Assembly (NCBI GenBank): GCA_013822725.1
Contig: PNKX01000005.1
Coordinates: 124,001-188,000 of the forward strand
Source of the DNA: Pirellula sp.
Lineage (GTDB): Bacteria > Planctomycetota > Planctomycetia > Pirellulales > Lacipirellulaceae
DNA: 64,000 nt
Direction: 5' to 3'
The translations under genes were made by a program, and so were the position numbers. Shown here piece by piece: positions 34,279 to 43,800 of this stretch; position 1 is the first letter of the stretch, and each line of letters begins with the position of its first letter. Under the pieces are notes generated by a model, which was not told where the DNA came from, made no database searches, and was given only the letters and a program-made list of their open reading frames with translations.

Positions 34279-34318
34279 GCAAACACAGCCCCGACCTACT
34301 AGGTCGGGGCTGTTTGCA
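34279..34318 (+). terminator. Intrinsic terminator after the BBP7 gene
   Basis: A perfect stem ACAGCCCCGACC/GGTCGGGGCTGT with a TACTA loop is followed by TTTGCATTTG and preceded by GCAAAC. It lies about 30 bases after the stop codon and is the natural end of the BBP7 transcript. Confidence 0.8.
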
Positions 34319-34380
34319 TTTGATGAGCGGTAAGGCGTCGGGAGCCTTTGTAGTGGTTCAGCGAATGAATTGAACATAAA

Positions 34381-34455
34381 AGCCACCGGCTCCGCCGGTG
34401 GACGCAGCAGAAACACAGCGAATTAGCACTTCGTCCACCGGCGGAGCCGGTGGCT
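34381..34455. repeat. Perfect 24-bp inverted repeat, AGCCACCGGC family
   Basis: The arms AGCCACCGGCTCCGCCGGTG and CACCGGCGGAGCCGGTGGCT are completely complementary (24 bases each, including GACG/CGTC) around a 27-base loop. It is the clearest copy of the family seen after xerD and inside the coiled-coil gene at 40464-40486. Confidence 0.9.
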
Positions 34456-34571
34456 TAGATTCGGCTTGTTCTCTGAACCTTCATCGCAGCGCATGAAAAA
34501 GCGACCGCAGTGTAGACTGCGATCGCTGAATGTTTTGTATGCTAACTCGCCAAGGCTGCGTTCGTCAGCGC

Positions 34572-34760
34572 TTAGGCTTCGACGCGCTCGCCGTGCAACT
34601 GGCGAAGCTCTTCGAGCTCCGACGTCAGTCGGTGACGCAGCGGGCTCGTCGGGCGGAGTTCTTCCAGAAGAGCTTCAGCCTTTTCGAAGCTGACCTCGGT
34701 GAAAATTCCGCTCTTAAACAGCTTGGTCCAGCTACGCGAGACTTCACTTTCGGTTAACAA
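34572..34760 (-). CDS. Small conserved-looking protein (62 aa), unknown function
   Basis: The frame starts with TTG at 34760, seven bases after an AAAGGAG site, and reads LTESEVSRSWTKLFKSGIFT and then helical, acidic text ending LHGERVEA. It has no signal peptide, membrane segment or known motif. It looks like a compact helical protein. The start codon and ribosome site, and the charged amphipathic composition, argue that it is real. It faces the BBP7 gene across the terminator and repeat. Confidence 0.55.
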   Translation of the reverse strand: MLTESEVSRSWTKLFKSGIFTEVSFEKAEALLEELRPTSPLRHRLTSELEELRQLHGERVEA

Positions 34761-34967
34761 GGGTCAGCTCCTTTTTCGGTCGACATCTGGGGCGAACGGC
34801 GGCCGTTCAAACGCTGAGTTTCATTATGCTTGTCGCCGTCAAAAACAGCAAGCCGCTGACGCCTGCAAACTGAACGTTTTGCACTGCTTGAGCGATGGCT
34901 CTGACATGGCCGGCGGGGCCTGCCGCCCGCGGTCCCTCCAACGGCACTGAACTGTTCAAAAAAACAA

Positions 34968-35137
34968 ACCGCCAAGGACGCCAAGAGCGCCAAGGAATAA
35001 CGGGGAGATTTACCACGAAACACACGAAGCACACCAAAGGAAGAGAATAAGCAGCGACTACTCATTGTTTTTGTGTGCTTCGTGTGTTTCGTGGTAAAAG
35101 GCATTTTCCCCTTGGCGCTCTTGGCGTCCTTGGCAGT
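34968..35137. repeat. Nested short-word hairpin, CCAAGGACG outer and ACCACGAAACAC inner arms
   Basis: The outer arms ACCGCCAAGGACGCCAAGAG and CTCTTGGCGTCCTTGGCAGT pair. Inside lies a complete second hairpin, TACCACGAAACACACGAAGC with GCTTCGTGTGTTTCGTGGTA, of the family at 25194. The combination shows that one family can sit inside another. Confidence 0.9.
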
Positions 35138-35678
35138 TCAATTTCTTGGCCTGGCGATGGCAACTTTTCCCGATCCCGCCGGTCCTACCGTCCAGCCAAA
35201 CGGCGCCGATTGCTGAAACTTCCCCGAATGTCGCGATAGCGGCGCCCGCAGAAACAAAGTCCAAGTAAATACGCTCTCCACCGAGGTTGCCGCAATTTGC
35301 TCGGGGTTCGGGAGGGTGGTAGGTTCCATGGATAGGCCTTCCCTCAGTCCCACCTGACCCCAAAAATAGCTCTCCCAGGGGGTGAACGGTCGATGCCAGC
35401 CAAATACAATAACTCCCGTCAACGTTGGGCCCCGGGAACGGGCTCACGACTGTGCCGAGCACTGCAGGATGTGGTCGCTCGGTTGATCAGCCCGAACTCC
35501 CCTCGCTTGGTCTTGGTCCCGGTTCCCGCCGGTCGCCCAGTTCCGGCGGAGCGAGGTCGCGGCTAAGACCTGTGATCTGAAGCGGGGCTTACCTCCCCGG
35601 TCGTGGCGCCCAGGGCTTCAACAAGCTCCGCCCGACCTCCCGCCTACGAGCCCCGCGTTTTGTGCGACATTCGCGCTG
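35138..35678. other. Gene-poor spacer upstream of the FAAL fusion
   Basis: About 540 bases with open frames on the minus strand that lack recognisable domains or ribosome sites. One 134-residue frame reads into the neighbouring hairpin repeat, so it is treated as non-coding. The promoter of the 1196-aa fusion gene is expected in the right half. No terminator or RNA gene was recognised. Confidence 0.45.
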
Positions 35679-38600
35679 ATGGTTGGCGCCACGTCGCTAG
35701 GAGTTAGTTACCAAGTGCATACGGATCAACTTCCTGGATCGTTTTTCGGACCGTCGACCCTCGTGGAACTGTTGCGCCACCGCGCTCTCCACCAGGGAAA
35801 CGACGCCGGCTTCAAGTTTCTGCTCGATGGCGAGAAGGCCGAAGTCTCCTGGACCTACGCCGACGTCGACCGCAAGGCTCGCGCCATCGCTGCCTCGCTG
35901 CAAGCGATGGATATGGAAGGGGAGCGCGCGCTGCTCCTCTATCCGTCGGGTCTCGACTTCCTCGCCGCATTCTTCGGCTGCCTCTACGCCGGCGTGATTG
36001 CCGTCCCCGCCTACCCGCCGCGCCGCAACCGGAACATGGCCCGGATCGACGCCATTGCCAACGACGCGGAAGCGAAGATCGCGCTGACCACGTTCGAAGT
36101 GCTCGAACGGGTCCAGACGATGATCACCGACACCCCCGCGCTGCAGCGGATTCGTTGGCGCGCCACCGACCAATGGGACGAAGAGCAAGCCGACCAATGG
36201 CGCCGGCCCGACGTTCATGGCGACACGCTCGCGTTCCTGCAATACACCTCCGGTTCGACTGGCATGCCCAAGGGGGTGATGCTGACCCACTCGAACCTGA
36301 TGCACAACTCGGCCATGATCACCTACGCCTTCGAGCACTCGCGCTCAGGCAGCGGCCTGTTCTGGCTCCCCCTCTACCACGACATGGGCCTCATCGGCGG
36401 GATTCTGCAGCCCCTGTATATGGGCCGGCCGAATCTGCTGATGTCGCCGACTCACTTCTTGCAGCGCCCCGTGCGTTGGCTGCAGGCGATTTCGCAATCA
36501 GGCTCCACGATCAGCGGTGGCCCGAACTTTGCCTACGACTTGTGCGCGGAGAAGGTGACTGCCGAGCAAAAGCGCACCCTCGATCTCAGCCGCTGGTCGC
36601 TCGCCTTCAATGGCGCCGAGCCGGTTCGTGCTGAAACGATGGACCGCTTCAGCAAGGCGTTCGCCGAATGCGGCTTCCGCCGCGAAGCGTTCTACCCTTG
36701 CTACGGCTTGGCCGAAGCGACGCTGATCGTCGCCGGCGGCTACAAGCAGTCGGAGCCGGTCGTTCAATCGTTTGATTTGCACTCGCTGGAGAAGCATGAG
36801 GTCGTGCCGGTGGCGAAAGACGCCCCGCACGCTCGCGAACTCGTCGGCAGCGGCGGGAATTTGCTCGACCAGAACATCGTCATCGCCGATCCCGAAACGT
36901 TCGAGCCGTGTACCGCCAACCAGGTCGGCGAGATCTGGGTCTCCGGCCCCAGCGTCGCGCAAGGCTACTGGCGTCGGGAAGAGGCGACGCACGAAACCTT
37001 CCAAGCCCGTCTTCGCGACGGCCGCGGTCCGTTCCTCCGCACCGGCGACCTCGGGTTCCTCCACAAGGGAGAGCTCTTTGTCACTGGTCGCTTGAAGGAC
37101 CTGATCATCATTCACGGGGTGAACTACTACCCGCAGGACATCGAGCTGGCGATCGACGGCGCCCATGAAAAGGTGAAGCCAGGCGCCGGCGCCGCCTTCG
37201 CCGTCGGCGACCAGGGCGCGGAGCGGTTGGTCGTGGTCCAGGAGACGGAGCGCGGCCGCCACCTCGACTTCGCTGAAATCATCGCCGCGGTTCGCAAGCG
37301 GGTCGCCAACGAGTTGGAACTCGCCGTCTCGGCAATCGTTCTGCTAAAGACCGGCAGCATTCCGAAGACCTCCAGCGGCAAGATCCAACGCCACGCCTGC
37401 CAGGCCGGTTACCTCGCCGGCACCCTCGCCGCCGTCGCCACCTGGTCGGCTGAGACGGGCCAAGTCGAAGTCATTAAGTCGGCCCGCCGCCGCAACGTCG
37501 ACGCCGACCTCGACGACAGCGTCGACGACGGCATCGACTACGATGCCGACGGCCTCGAAGCCGCCGCCGACCTGCCGCAAGCCCCCGTCGCTCCCAAAGC
37601 GATGAACGGCGCCGCGGCCCACCTGCCGACCAAGCCGGCGTCGTATGCGCACGCCAACGGCGCTGCCGCCCAGGGAGCCGATCCGCGGCTCACCGGCAAC
37701 CGCGCTCAAATCATCGAAGTCGTTTACGCCAAGGTCCGCGAAATCGGCCGCGAGCGCGTCGGCGAACTCGATTGGGACGTCAACATCGTCGAGCTCGGGC
37801 TCGACTCGTTGGAGCGGATGGAAATCGTCGCCTCGCTGGAAGAAGCCTTCGGCGGCCGTTTCCCCGATTCGATTCTGCCGTCGATGGAAACGTGCGGCGA
37901 AGTCGTCGAAGCGATCGAGCAGTTCATGGGAGGCCAGCTCAAGGTCCGCACCGGCGCCCCGGTCGCGTATCAGGTCCCCGAGGAAGACTACCAGTTCGCC
38001 AAGTCGGCCGAGTTCCTCCACCTGCAGGAGAACCTCAAGCTGACGACGCAGGACGGCATGACCAATCCCTTCTTCACCGTTCATGAAGGGATCATGAATG
38101 ACCGCACGATCATCAACGGGCAGGAGTACATCAACTTCTGCAGCTACAACTACATTGGCATGTCGGGTGACCCGGTGGTCATCGAAGCGACCCGCGACGC
38201 CGTGGCCCGCTACGGCACCAGCGTCTCGGCCAGCCGGTTGGTCTCGGGCGAGAAGCCGCTCCACGGCGCGTTGGAGCGCGGCATCGCCGACTTCATCGGC
38301 GCTGAAGCCGCGATCGTCCTGGTCGGTGGGCACTCGACGAACGAAACGGTCATCGGTCACCTCTTCGGCGCCGGCGACCTGATCCTCCACGACGCCCTCT
38401 CGCACAACAGCATTATGCAGGGCGCCATCCTCAGCGGCGCCCGTCGTCGTCCCTTCCCGCACAACGATTGGCGGGCCCTGGAAAAGATCCTCAGCGAGAT
38501 TCGTCACGAGTATCGCCGCGTGCTGATCGTCGTCGAAGGCGTCTACAGCATGGACGGCGATTACCCCGATCTCCCGCAGTTCGTCGAAATCAAGAAGCGC

Positions 38601-39269
38601 CACAAGGCTTACTTGATGGTCGACGAAGCTCACTCGATCGGCACGATGGGCCTCCACGGCCGCGGCATGTCCGAGCACTTCGGCATCAACCCGCGCGACG
38701 TCGATCTCTGGATGGGAACGCTCAGCAAGTCGTTCGGCAGTTGCGGCGGCTACATCGCCGCCCAGAAAGAGATCGTCGAGTACCTCAAGTACACGGCGCC
38801 AGGGTTCGTCTATAGCGTCGGCCTCTCGCCAGCGAATGCGGCGGCGGCCCTCGCCTCGCTGACCCTGCTCCAGGAAGAACCGGAGCGCGTCGCGCGCCTC
38901 GCCGAGAACTCGCGGCTGTTCCTCCGCCTGTCGAAGGACGCCGGCCTCAACACTGGCAGCAGCAACAACACGCCTGTCGTCCCGGTGATCACCGGCAACT
39001 CGGCTCACGCCCTCCAGCTGTCGCAACAGCTGCGCGGCCGTGGGATCAACGTCCAGCCGATCTTGTACCCGGCCGTCGAGGAACGGGCCGCCCGGCTCCG
39101 GTTCTTCATCACCAGCAACCACACGCCTGAGCAGATCCACTTCACGGTTCGCGCCGTCGCCGAGGAACTCGATGCGATCGATCCCTCGTACCGTGGCGCC
39201 GACCGTCCGTTGCCGGAATTGCTGCACTCCCACGCCAACGACCGCCTGGGCGTCTTGCCGCCCAGGTAA
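35679..39269 (+). CDS. Fatty-acyl-AMP ligase / acyl carrier protein / alpha-oxoamine synthase fusion
   Basis: This 1196-aa protein has three domains. Residues about 10-590 form a fatty-acyl-AMP ligase (ERALLLYPSGLDFLAAFFGC; A3-type motif YTSGSTGMPKGVMLTH near 188-205). Residues about 680-755 form an ACP with the phosphopantetheine Ser at 710 (LGLDSLERMEIVASL). Residues about 800-1180 form a PLP alpha-oxoamine synthase with Lys1017 (LWMGTLSKSFGSCGGYIAA) and DEAHSIGTMG. It should load a free fatty acid on its own ACP and condense it with an amino acid to give an acyl-aminoketone. A GTG at 35715 with a GGAG box is an alternative start. A terminator follows. Confidence 0.88.
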   Translation: MVGATSLGVSYQVHTDQLPGSFFGPSTLVELLRHRALHQGNDAGFKFLLDGEKAEVSWTYADVDRKARAIAASLQAMDMEGERALLLYPSGLDFLAAFFGCLYAGVIAVPAYPPRRNRNMARIDAIANDAEAKIALTTFEVLERVQTMITDTPALQRIRWRATDQWDEEQADQWRRPDVHGDTLAFLQYTSGSTGMPKGVMLTHSNLMHNSAMITYAFEHSRSGSGLFWLPLYHDMGLIGGILQPLYMGRPNLLMSPTHFLQRPVRWLQAISQSGSTISGGPNFAYDLCAEKVTAEQKRTLDLSRWSLAFNGAEPVRAETMDRFSKAFAECGFRREAFYPCYGLAEATLIVAGGYKQSEPVVQSFDLHSLEKHEVVPVAKDAPHARELVGSGGNLLDQNIVIADPETFEPCTANQVGEIWVSGPSVAQGYWRREEATHETFQARLRDGRGPFLRTGDLGFLHKGELFVTGRLKDLIIIHGVNYYPQDIELAIDGAHEKVKPGAGAAFAVGDQGAERLVVVQETERGRHLDFAEIIAAVRKRVANELELAVSAIVLLKTGSIPKTSSGKIQRHACQAGYLAGTLAAVATWSAETGQVEVIKSARRRNVDADLDDSVDDGIDYDADGLEAAADLPQAPVAPKAMNGAAAHLPTKPASYAHANGAAAQGADPRLTGNRAQIIEVVYAKVREIGRERVGELDWDVNIVELGLDSLERMEIVASLEEAFGGRFPDSILPSMETCGEVVEAIEQFMGGQLKVRTGAPVAYQVPEEDYQFAKSAEFLHLQENLKLTTQDGMTNPFFTVHEGIMNDRTIINGQEYINFCSYNYIGMSGDPVVIEATRDAVARYGTSVSASRLVSGEKPLHGALERGIADFIGAEAAIVLVGGHSTNETVIGHLFGAGDLILHDALSHNSIMQGAILSGARRRPFPHNDWRALEKILSEIRHEYRRVLIVVEGVYSMDGDYPDLPQFVEIKKRHKAYLMVDEAHSIGTMGLHGRGMSEHFGINPRDVDLWMGTLSKSFGSCGGYIAAQKEIVEYLKYTAPGFVYSVGLSPANAAAALASLTLLQEEPERVARLAENSRLFLRLSKDAGLNTGSSNNTPVVPVITGNSAHALQLSQQLRGRGINVQPILYPAVEERAARLRFFITSNHTPEQIHFTVRAVAEELDAIDPSYRGADRPLPELLHSHANDRLGVLPPR

Positions 39270-39310
39270 CCCGGCCATCTTTGCCGGCAGCCATTCTTCA
39301 AGCTCCATTT

Positions 39311-39340
39311 AGCCCCCGGTCAATGACCGGGGGTTTTTCA
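39311..39340 (+). terminator. Intrinsic terminator after the FAAL fusion gene
   Basis: The stem CCCCCGGTCA/TGACCGGGGG is followed directly by TTTTT. It lies about 40 bases after the stop codon and separates this gene from the type VII-like unit downstream. Similar CCCCCGG hairpins at 23132 and 63761 lack the long T-run. Confidence 0.85.
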
Positions 39341-39539
39341 TTGGCGTCGCCGTACAACCGTCACGCCCCTCACCACCGACCGCCCCCAACGGCGATCGTG
39401 CGGCGAACCCCCCGTTGCGCAGGCCTTTTCTTTACCCTCTATCTGACTGGGGTTAGAATCAAACTCACGGGCGGTGCGACGTTCGTTTTCCCAGCCTCCA
39501 GCCGTCGCCGCGGAACACGCCCTAGAAAGAGGCCTCTTC

Positions 39540-39812
39540 ATGTCGCAGGCAGTCGTCGACCCGGCGGAGCTTCGTCGCTTTGCCCATCAGCTCAAGCTCT
39601 TCAACGCTGAACTCGAAGAGCGCATGACCTCCCTGGCCGGTCAGCTTCACGCCCTGAACGTCACTTGGCGCGATCAGGAGCAAAAGAAGTTCACCGAAGA
39701 GTTCGAGCAGCACATGAAACTCATCGCTCGCTCGATCGAAGCCACCAACGAATACGCCCCGTTCCTGCTGCGCAAAGCGGAACGGATCGAAGAATACCTG
39801 ACCCAGCGATAG
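39540..39812 (+). CDS. WXG100-like type VII secretion protein
   Basis: This 90-aa all-helical protein has the size and hairpin plan of ESAT-6/WXG100 proteins: helix 1 about 8-40, a turn at W43-R-D45 (WxD in place of WxG), and helix 2 about 46-88 (EEFEQHMKLIARSIEATNEY). It lacks a signal peptide, as expected for substrates exported by an FtsK-type ATPase. The ATG at 39540 is used; the frame extends 22 residues upstream without support. It is the first gene of a four-gene plus-strand run ending in an EccC-like ATPase. Confidence 0.72.
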   Translation: MSQAVVDPAELRRFAHQLKLFNAELEERMTSLAGQLHALNVTWRDQEQKKFTEEFEQHMKLIARSIEATNEYAPFLLRKAERIEEYLTQR

Positions 39813-39814
39813 GC

Positions 39815-39928
39815 GAATGCTGAAGGATGAGTGCTGAAGGATGAGAGAAAAACTCGTCCAGCATCCAGCAACCAGCATCGCAAATCTAAGTTCTCCTTCA
39901 GCATTCCGCATTCATCCTTCAGCATTAC
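39815..39928. repeat. Short-word hairpin, ATGCTGAAGGATGA family
   Basis: The left arm has GAATGCTGAAGGATGA followed by GTGCTGAAGGATGA. The right arm has CTCCTTCAGCATTCCGCATT and TCATCCTTCAGCATT, the reverse complement. It fills the whole gap between the WXG100-like gene and the next gene of the same unit. Confidence 0.85.
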
Positions 39929-39929
39929 T

Positions 39930-40550
39930 ATGTCTTCCCCCGCCCAAGTCCGCTCGACCGACGCCATCGAGGCCCTCCGCGCCTCGCTGCTGAAGTTCCA
40001 GCAGCGGGTGCAGATTGCCGTCGACGTCCTCGATGGCGAGCTCCACCGGGCGTCGAACTGGGTGGAACACGACCGCCCCTCCTACTGGAAGCAGCAAACC
40101 CACGACGCCGAAGACGCCGTTCACTCTGCGAAGCTCGAACTCGAACGCTGCCTGATGATGACCGTCGCCGGCCAGCGCCCGACCTGCCGCGAACAGAAGG
40201 CGGCTCTCGATGCGGCCAAAGTCCGCCGCGCCTACTGTCAGGAAAAGTGCGAGTCGGTCCGCCGCTGGCAACGCAACTTTCGGCACGAACAATTCGAATA
40301 CGACGGCCGCATCGGCCAACTCCGCCGCGCGATCGAACTCGACGTCCCCAAAGCGACGGCCCTCCTTCAGACAATCCTCCGCCGCCTCGAAGAATATCAA
40401 ATCGAACGCCCGCCGGAGTCGTCGCTTCCCAGCGAACCAACCGCCGCGGCCAACCATACTTTGCAGCCACCGGCTCCGCCGGTGGACGAATCGCCGACCG
40501 CCGCCGCCCCGCGACCACCGGTCGCGGCTTTGCCGAACCCTGAACCCTGA
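39930..40550 (+). CDS. Coiled-coil protein of the type VII-like unit, unknown function
   Basis: This 206-aa protein has long helices up to about residue 160 (LRASLLKFQQRVQIAVDVLD, KAALDAAKVRRAYCQEKCES) and a Pro/Ala-rich tail. It has no signal peptide. The tail codes for LQPPAPPVDE and APRPPVAAL, which are translations of dispersed GC-rich hairpin repeats lying in the coding sequence (40464-40486 and about 40510-40530). Its position between two WXG-type genes suggests a chaperone or an LXG-like partner. The ATG at 39930 directly follows the repeat at 39815-39928. Confidence 0.65.
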   Translation: MSSPAQVRSTDAIEALRASLLKFQQRVQIAVDVLDGELHRASNWVEHDRPSYWKQQTHDAEDAVHSAKLELERCLMMTVAGQRPTCREQKAALDAAKVRRAYCQEKCESVRRWQRNFRHEQFEYDGRIGQLRRAIELDVPKATALLQTILRRLEEYQIERPPESSLPSEPTAAANHTLQPPAPPVDESPTAAAPRPPVAALPNPEP

Positions 40551-40563
40551 ACCCTGAACCCTC
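40535..40563. repeat. Tandem 7-base repeat, GAACCCT x4
   Basis: The unit GAACCCT is repeated four times in a row and spans the stop codon of the coiled-coil gene, whose last residues (NPEP) are encoded by it. The next gene's GTG start follows only four bases later. Length variation here could alter the C-terminus and spacing. Confidence 0.85.
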
Positions 40564-40566
40564 TCT

Positions 40567-40791
40567 GTGCGCTCCGCCGACCTTTACACCAGCGCCGCCC
40601 ACATTCGCGACGCCTTCGACGACCTCCAAGCCGCGTGGCTCGAAGCCTCGGAGCAGTGGAACGACGGCGTCAGTCGCGCATTTTGCCAGAATCACTTGGA
40701 ACCGTTGGGCCCAACGGTCAAACTAGCCCTCGACTCGATGACCCGTATGGGAGTCTTGGTTACTCACATGCATGCCGAGTGTGAGCAGTAA
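40567..40791 (+). CDS. Small W-x-D helical protein, WXG100-like
   Basis: This 74-aa protein starts with GTG and reads as two helices around a W-N-D turn (LEASEQWNDGVSRAFCQNHL), followed by LEPLGPTVKLALDSMTRMGV. It is shorter than a typical WXG100 protein but has the same turn type as the gene at 39540. The two could pair as EsxA/EsxB do. It has no signal peptide. It lies directly upstream of the ATPase gene, with a 47-base repeat in the gap. Confidence 0.62.
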   Translation: MRSADLYTSAAHIRDAFDDLQAAWLEASEQWNDGVSRAFCQNHLEPLGPTVKLALDSMTRMGVLVTHMHAECEQ

Positions 40792-40811
40792 GAAGCAAGG
40801 AAGCGGTCAGC

Positions 40812-40858
40812 GATCAGCTCAGATATCAAATCTCAGATCTCAAATTTCAAATCTCAAA
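40812..40858. repeat. AT-rich direct repeat, ATCTCAAAT type
   Basis: Words ATCAAATCTCAG, ATCTCAAATTTC, AAATCTCAAAC follow each other with a 9-11-base period. It occupies the space just before the TTG start of the ATPase gene, where a ribosome-binding site would be expected, and none is seen. Confidence 0.75.
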
Positions 40859-40859
40859 C

Positions 40860-43800
40860 TTGATCCCCCTCCGCCTCTCCACCCGCCGCGAACTTGAGCT
40901 GATGCAGCATCTGCAGCAGCTTGCTGATAAACGCGCCGGCGAAGAGCGGATCCTCTCTGCCGCGATCAGCGCCGAGCTCTCGGAAGCGGAACAGGAGTTC
41001 GCAGCCACCGCTCGCCGCCTCAACGAACAGTATTCGCTCCAAGTCCGCACGCTTGAGAACGAATTCGCCGCAGCCCACCAATCGGCCGCGGTCGCTTACG
41101 ACGACGCGCTCCGCCAGGCCGAGTCGTCGCTCAAGTCCGCAGTAAAGGCGAACGACGCCCAGCGCGACGCCGCCCTCGCCGCCGCCGAACACCACGCCGA
41201 GGAAGCGCAGTGGCAGGCGAACACCGTCTATGAGGCCCATAAGGATCAGCCGGCTCGCCTTCTGTTGGAGACTGAGCAGCGTCTGAACTCTCGACGCAGT
41301 CAAGTCGATGGACTTGCCGTCGACGCCCAGACCTTGATGACGTTGCGAGGTTTTCCGAATGCGTCAGAGACCTACGACTGGTCGATTGCTCCTGACCATT
41401 TGAAGGCCAAAGAGTCGCCTGCGCTGCCTGGCAATGCCGAAGAGAAAATGCAGTCGCTGACTGCGTCAGTTCGACAAGCGGTTCTTGATCTACAGGATCA
41501 GCGTCTTGCCTCAATGTTCCTAGAAGGCGGACGCTGGATCGCTTGGCTCATCGGAGGCGTTGCGTTAGGAGCCATAATTGGCGGGTTAGTCGCGAATCTG
41601 TCATTGCTGGGGTGGGTGTCCGGAGCAGTGATCGGACTACTCGCAGGGAGCGGGTTAGTCGTCTTGGCCATGCGCCGAGGACGCCATTGGACGTTCGAAC
41701 AGTTTGGCCACATTAAACGACTGATTCAGAAGTGTTGCGCGCTGCAACACGAAGCTTACGTCGAAGCAAAGGTCGCGGGTAGTAAGCAGTCTGCGGAAAA
41801 CCGCCGCCGTCGTGATCACGACGTAGAACATGCCAGCGCTCAACTCGCCGCTAAAACTTCCGCAGCGCAAACCACCCACGCCGCCGAACAAACCCGCCTC
41901 GAAACCGACCACGCCGCCCGCCTTGCCGAGTTCGACGCCACGCGCGACGCCGCCCTCGCCGCCGCCGACGCCAAGTTTCCTCCGCTCCTGGACCATCAAG
42001 CCGCTGACCGTAAACGAGAAGAGGGTGAAAACGCCGCGAAGTTCGACGCCCGCCGCAACGCAGCGAACGCCAAGCAAGCCGAAGCCTGGCAAGCGATGGC
42101 CGACGCTTGGTTGAACGGTTTCCGCGCCGTCGCCGATGAACTCGCCGCGATGCAAGACCGTTGCCGCGAACTCTTCCCCGATTGGACCGTCACCGACCTC
42201 GCCAACTGGCAACGTCCCGTCGAACCGCCGGAAGCGATCCCCTTCGGCAATTGCCCGCTGCCGCTCCAGGCGGTCAAGCATGGCGTCCCCGACGACAAGC
42301 GGCTCGATCCCGGCGTCAAACGGCTCGTCCTCCCCGCGACGATGCCGCTGCGCGAACAGCCGCGCATGGTGATCACCGCCGACGGGGCAGGGCGCCGCGC
42401 CGCGGCCGAAGTGTTGCAGCTGATGATGCTCCGCTTCCTCACCTCGATGCCCGCCGGCAAGCTGCGATTCACCATCATCGACCCCGCCGGACTCGGCGAA
42501 AACTTCGCCGCGTTCATGCATCTGGCCGACTACGACGAACAACTCGTCGCCTCGCGCATCTGGACCGACCCGAAGCAGATTGACGACCGCCTGACGCTGA
42601 TCAGCCAGCACATGGAGAAGGTGCTGCAGAAGTACCTTCGTAACGAGTTCGCGACGATCCACCAGTACAATGAAAGCGCGGGCGAAGTCGCCGAGCCGTA
42701 CCACGTGGTCGTTGCCGCCAACTTTCCGCACGGCTTTTCCGACTCAGCGGCTCGCAAACTCATTTCGATTTCGCAAAGCGGCCCCCGCTGCGGCGTCTTC
42801 ACGCTGCTCAGCATCGATACGGACCAAAAGCTGCCTCACGAGTTCCGCCTGCAGCCCTTGCTCGACGACGCGGTCCACCTCCAGTGGGTCGACAACCGCC
42901 TCGTCTGGAAATACCCGCTCTTCGAAAAGCTACCGCTCGAACTCGACCGCATCCCCGATCCCGAAACGCTCAACGGCCTCCTCCGCACCGCCGGCGAGCA
43001 ATCTCGTAAAGCGAGCCGCGTCGAAGTTCCCTTCGCGATGGTCGCCCCGGCGCCCGATAAACTCTGGAGCGAAGACAGCGCTCGCGAGCTGGTCGTCCCC
43101 ATCGGCCGCGCCGGCGCGAAGGAACTCCAGTCGCTCCGCTTCGGCATCGGCACGTCGCAACACGCCCTCATCTCCGGCAAGACCGGCTCCGGCAAGTCGA
43201 CGCTCTTGCACGCCTTGATCACGAACGTCGCGCTCCACTACTCACCCGACCAGGTCGAGCTCTACCTCGTCGACTTCAAGAAGGGCGTCGAGTTCAAAGC
43301 CTACGCCAACGGCCGGCTGCCGCATGCCCGCGTCATCGCGATCGAAAGCGAGCGCGAATTCGGCGTCAGCGTGCTCGAACGGCTCGACGCCGAGCTCCGC
43401 CGTCGCGGCGAATTGTTCCGCACGCACGCCGTGCAAGACCTCGCCGGCTTCCGCCGCGCGGTCCCCGACATGCCGATGCCGCGCACGATGCTCATCGTCG
43501 ACGAGTTTCAAGAACTCTTCGTCGCCGACGACAAGCTCGCCCAAGACGCCGCGCTCTTGCTCGACCGCCTCGTCCGCCAAGGCCGCGCCTTCGGCATCCA
43601 TGTGATGCTCGGCTCGCAAACCCTCGCCGGCGCCTACTCGCTCGCTCGCAGCACGCTCGGCCAGATGGCCATCCGCATCGCGCTCGAGTGCAGCGAGGCA
43701 GACGCCCATCTCATTCTCAGCGACGAAAACACCGCCGCCCGCCTGCTGAACCGTCCCGGCGAAGCGATCTACAACGACCAGAACGGCCTCGTCGCCGGCA

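Noticed and set aside
35058-35462. A 134-aa minus-strand frame upstream of the FAAL fusion
   Set aside because: It has no domain, no ribosome site, overlaps a second open frame and reads into a hairpin repeat at its C-terminus.
40535-40858. CRISPR-like direct repeats
   Set aside because: The repeat units are only 7-11 bases with no spacers of constant length, and no cas genes are near.
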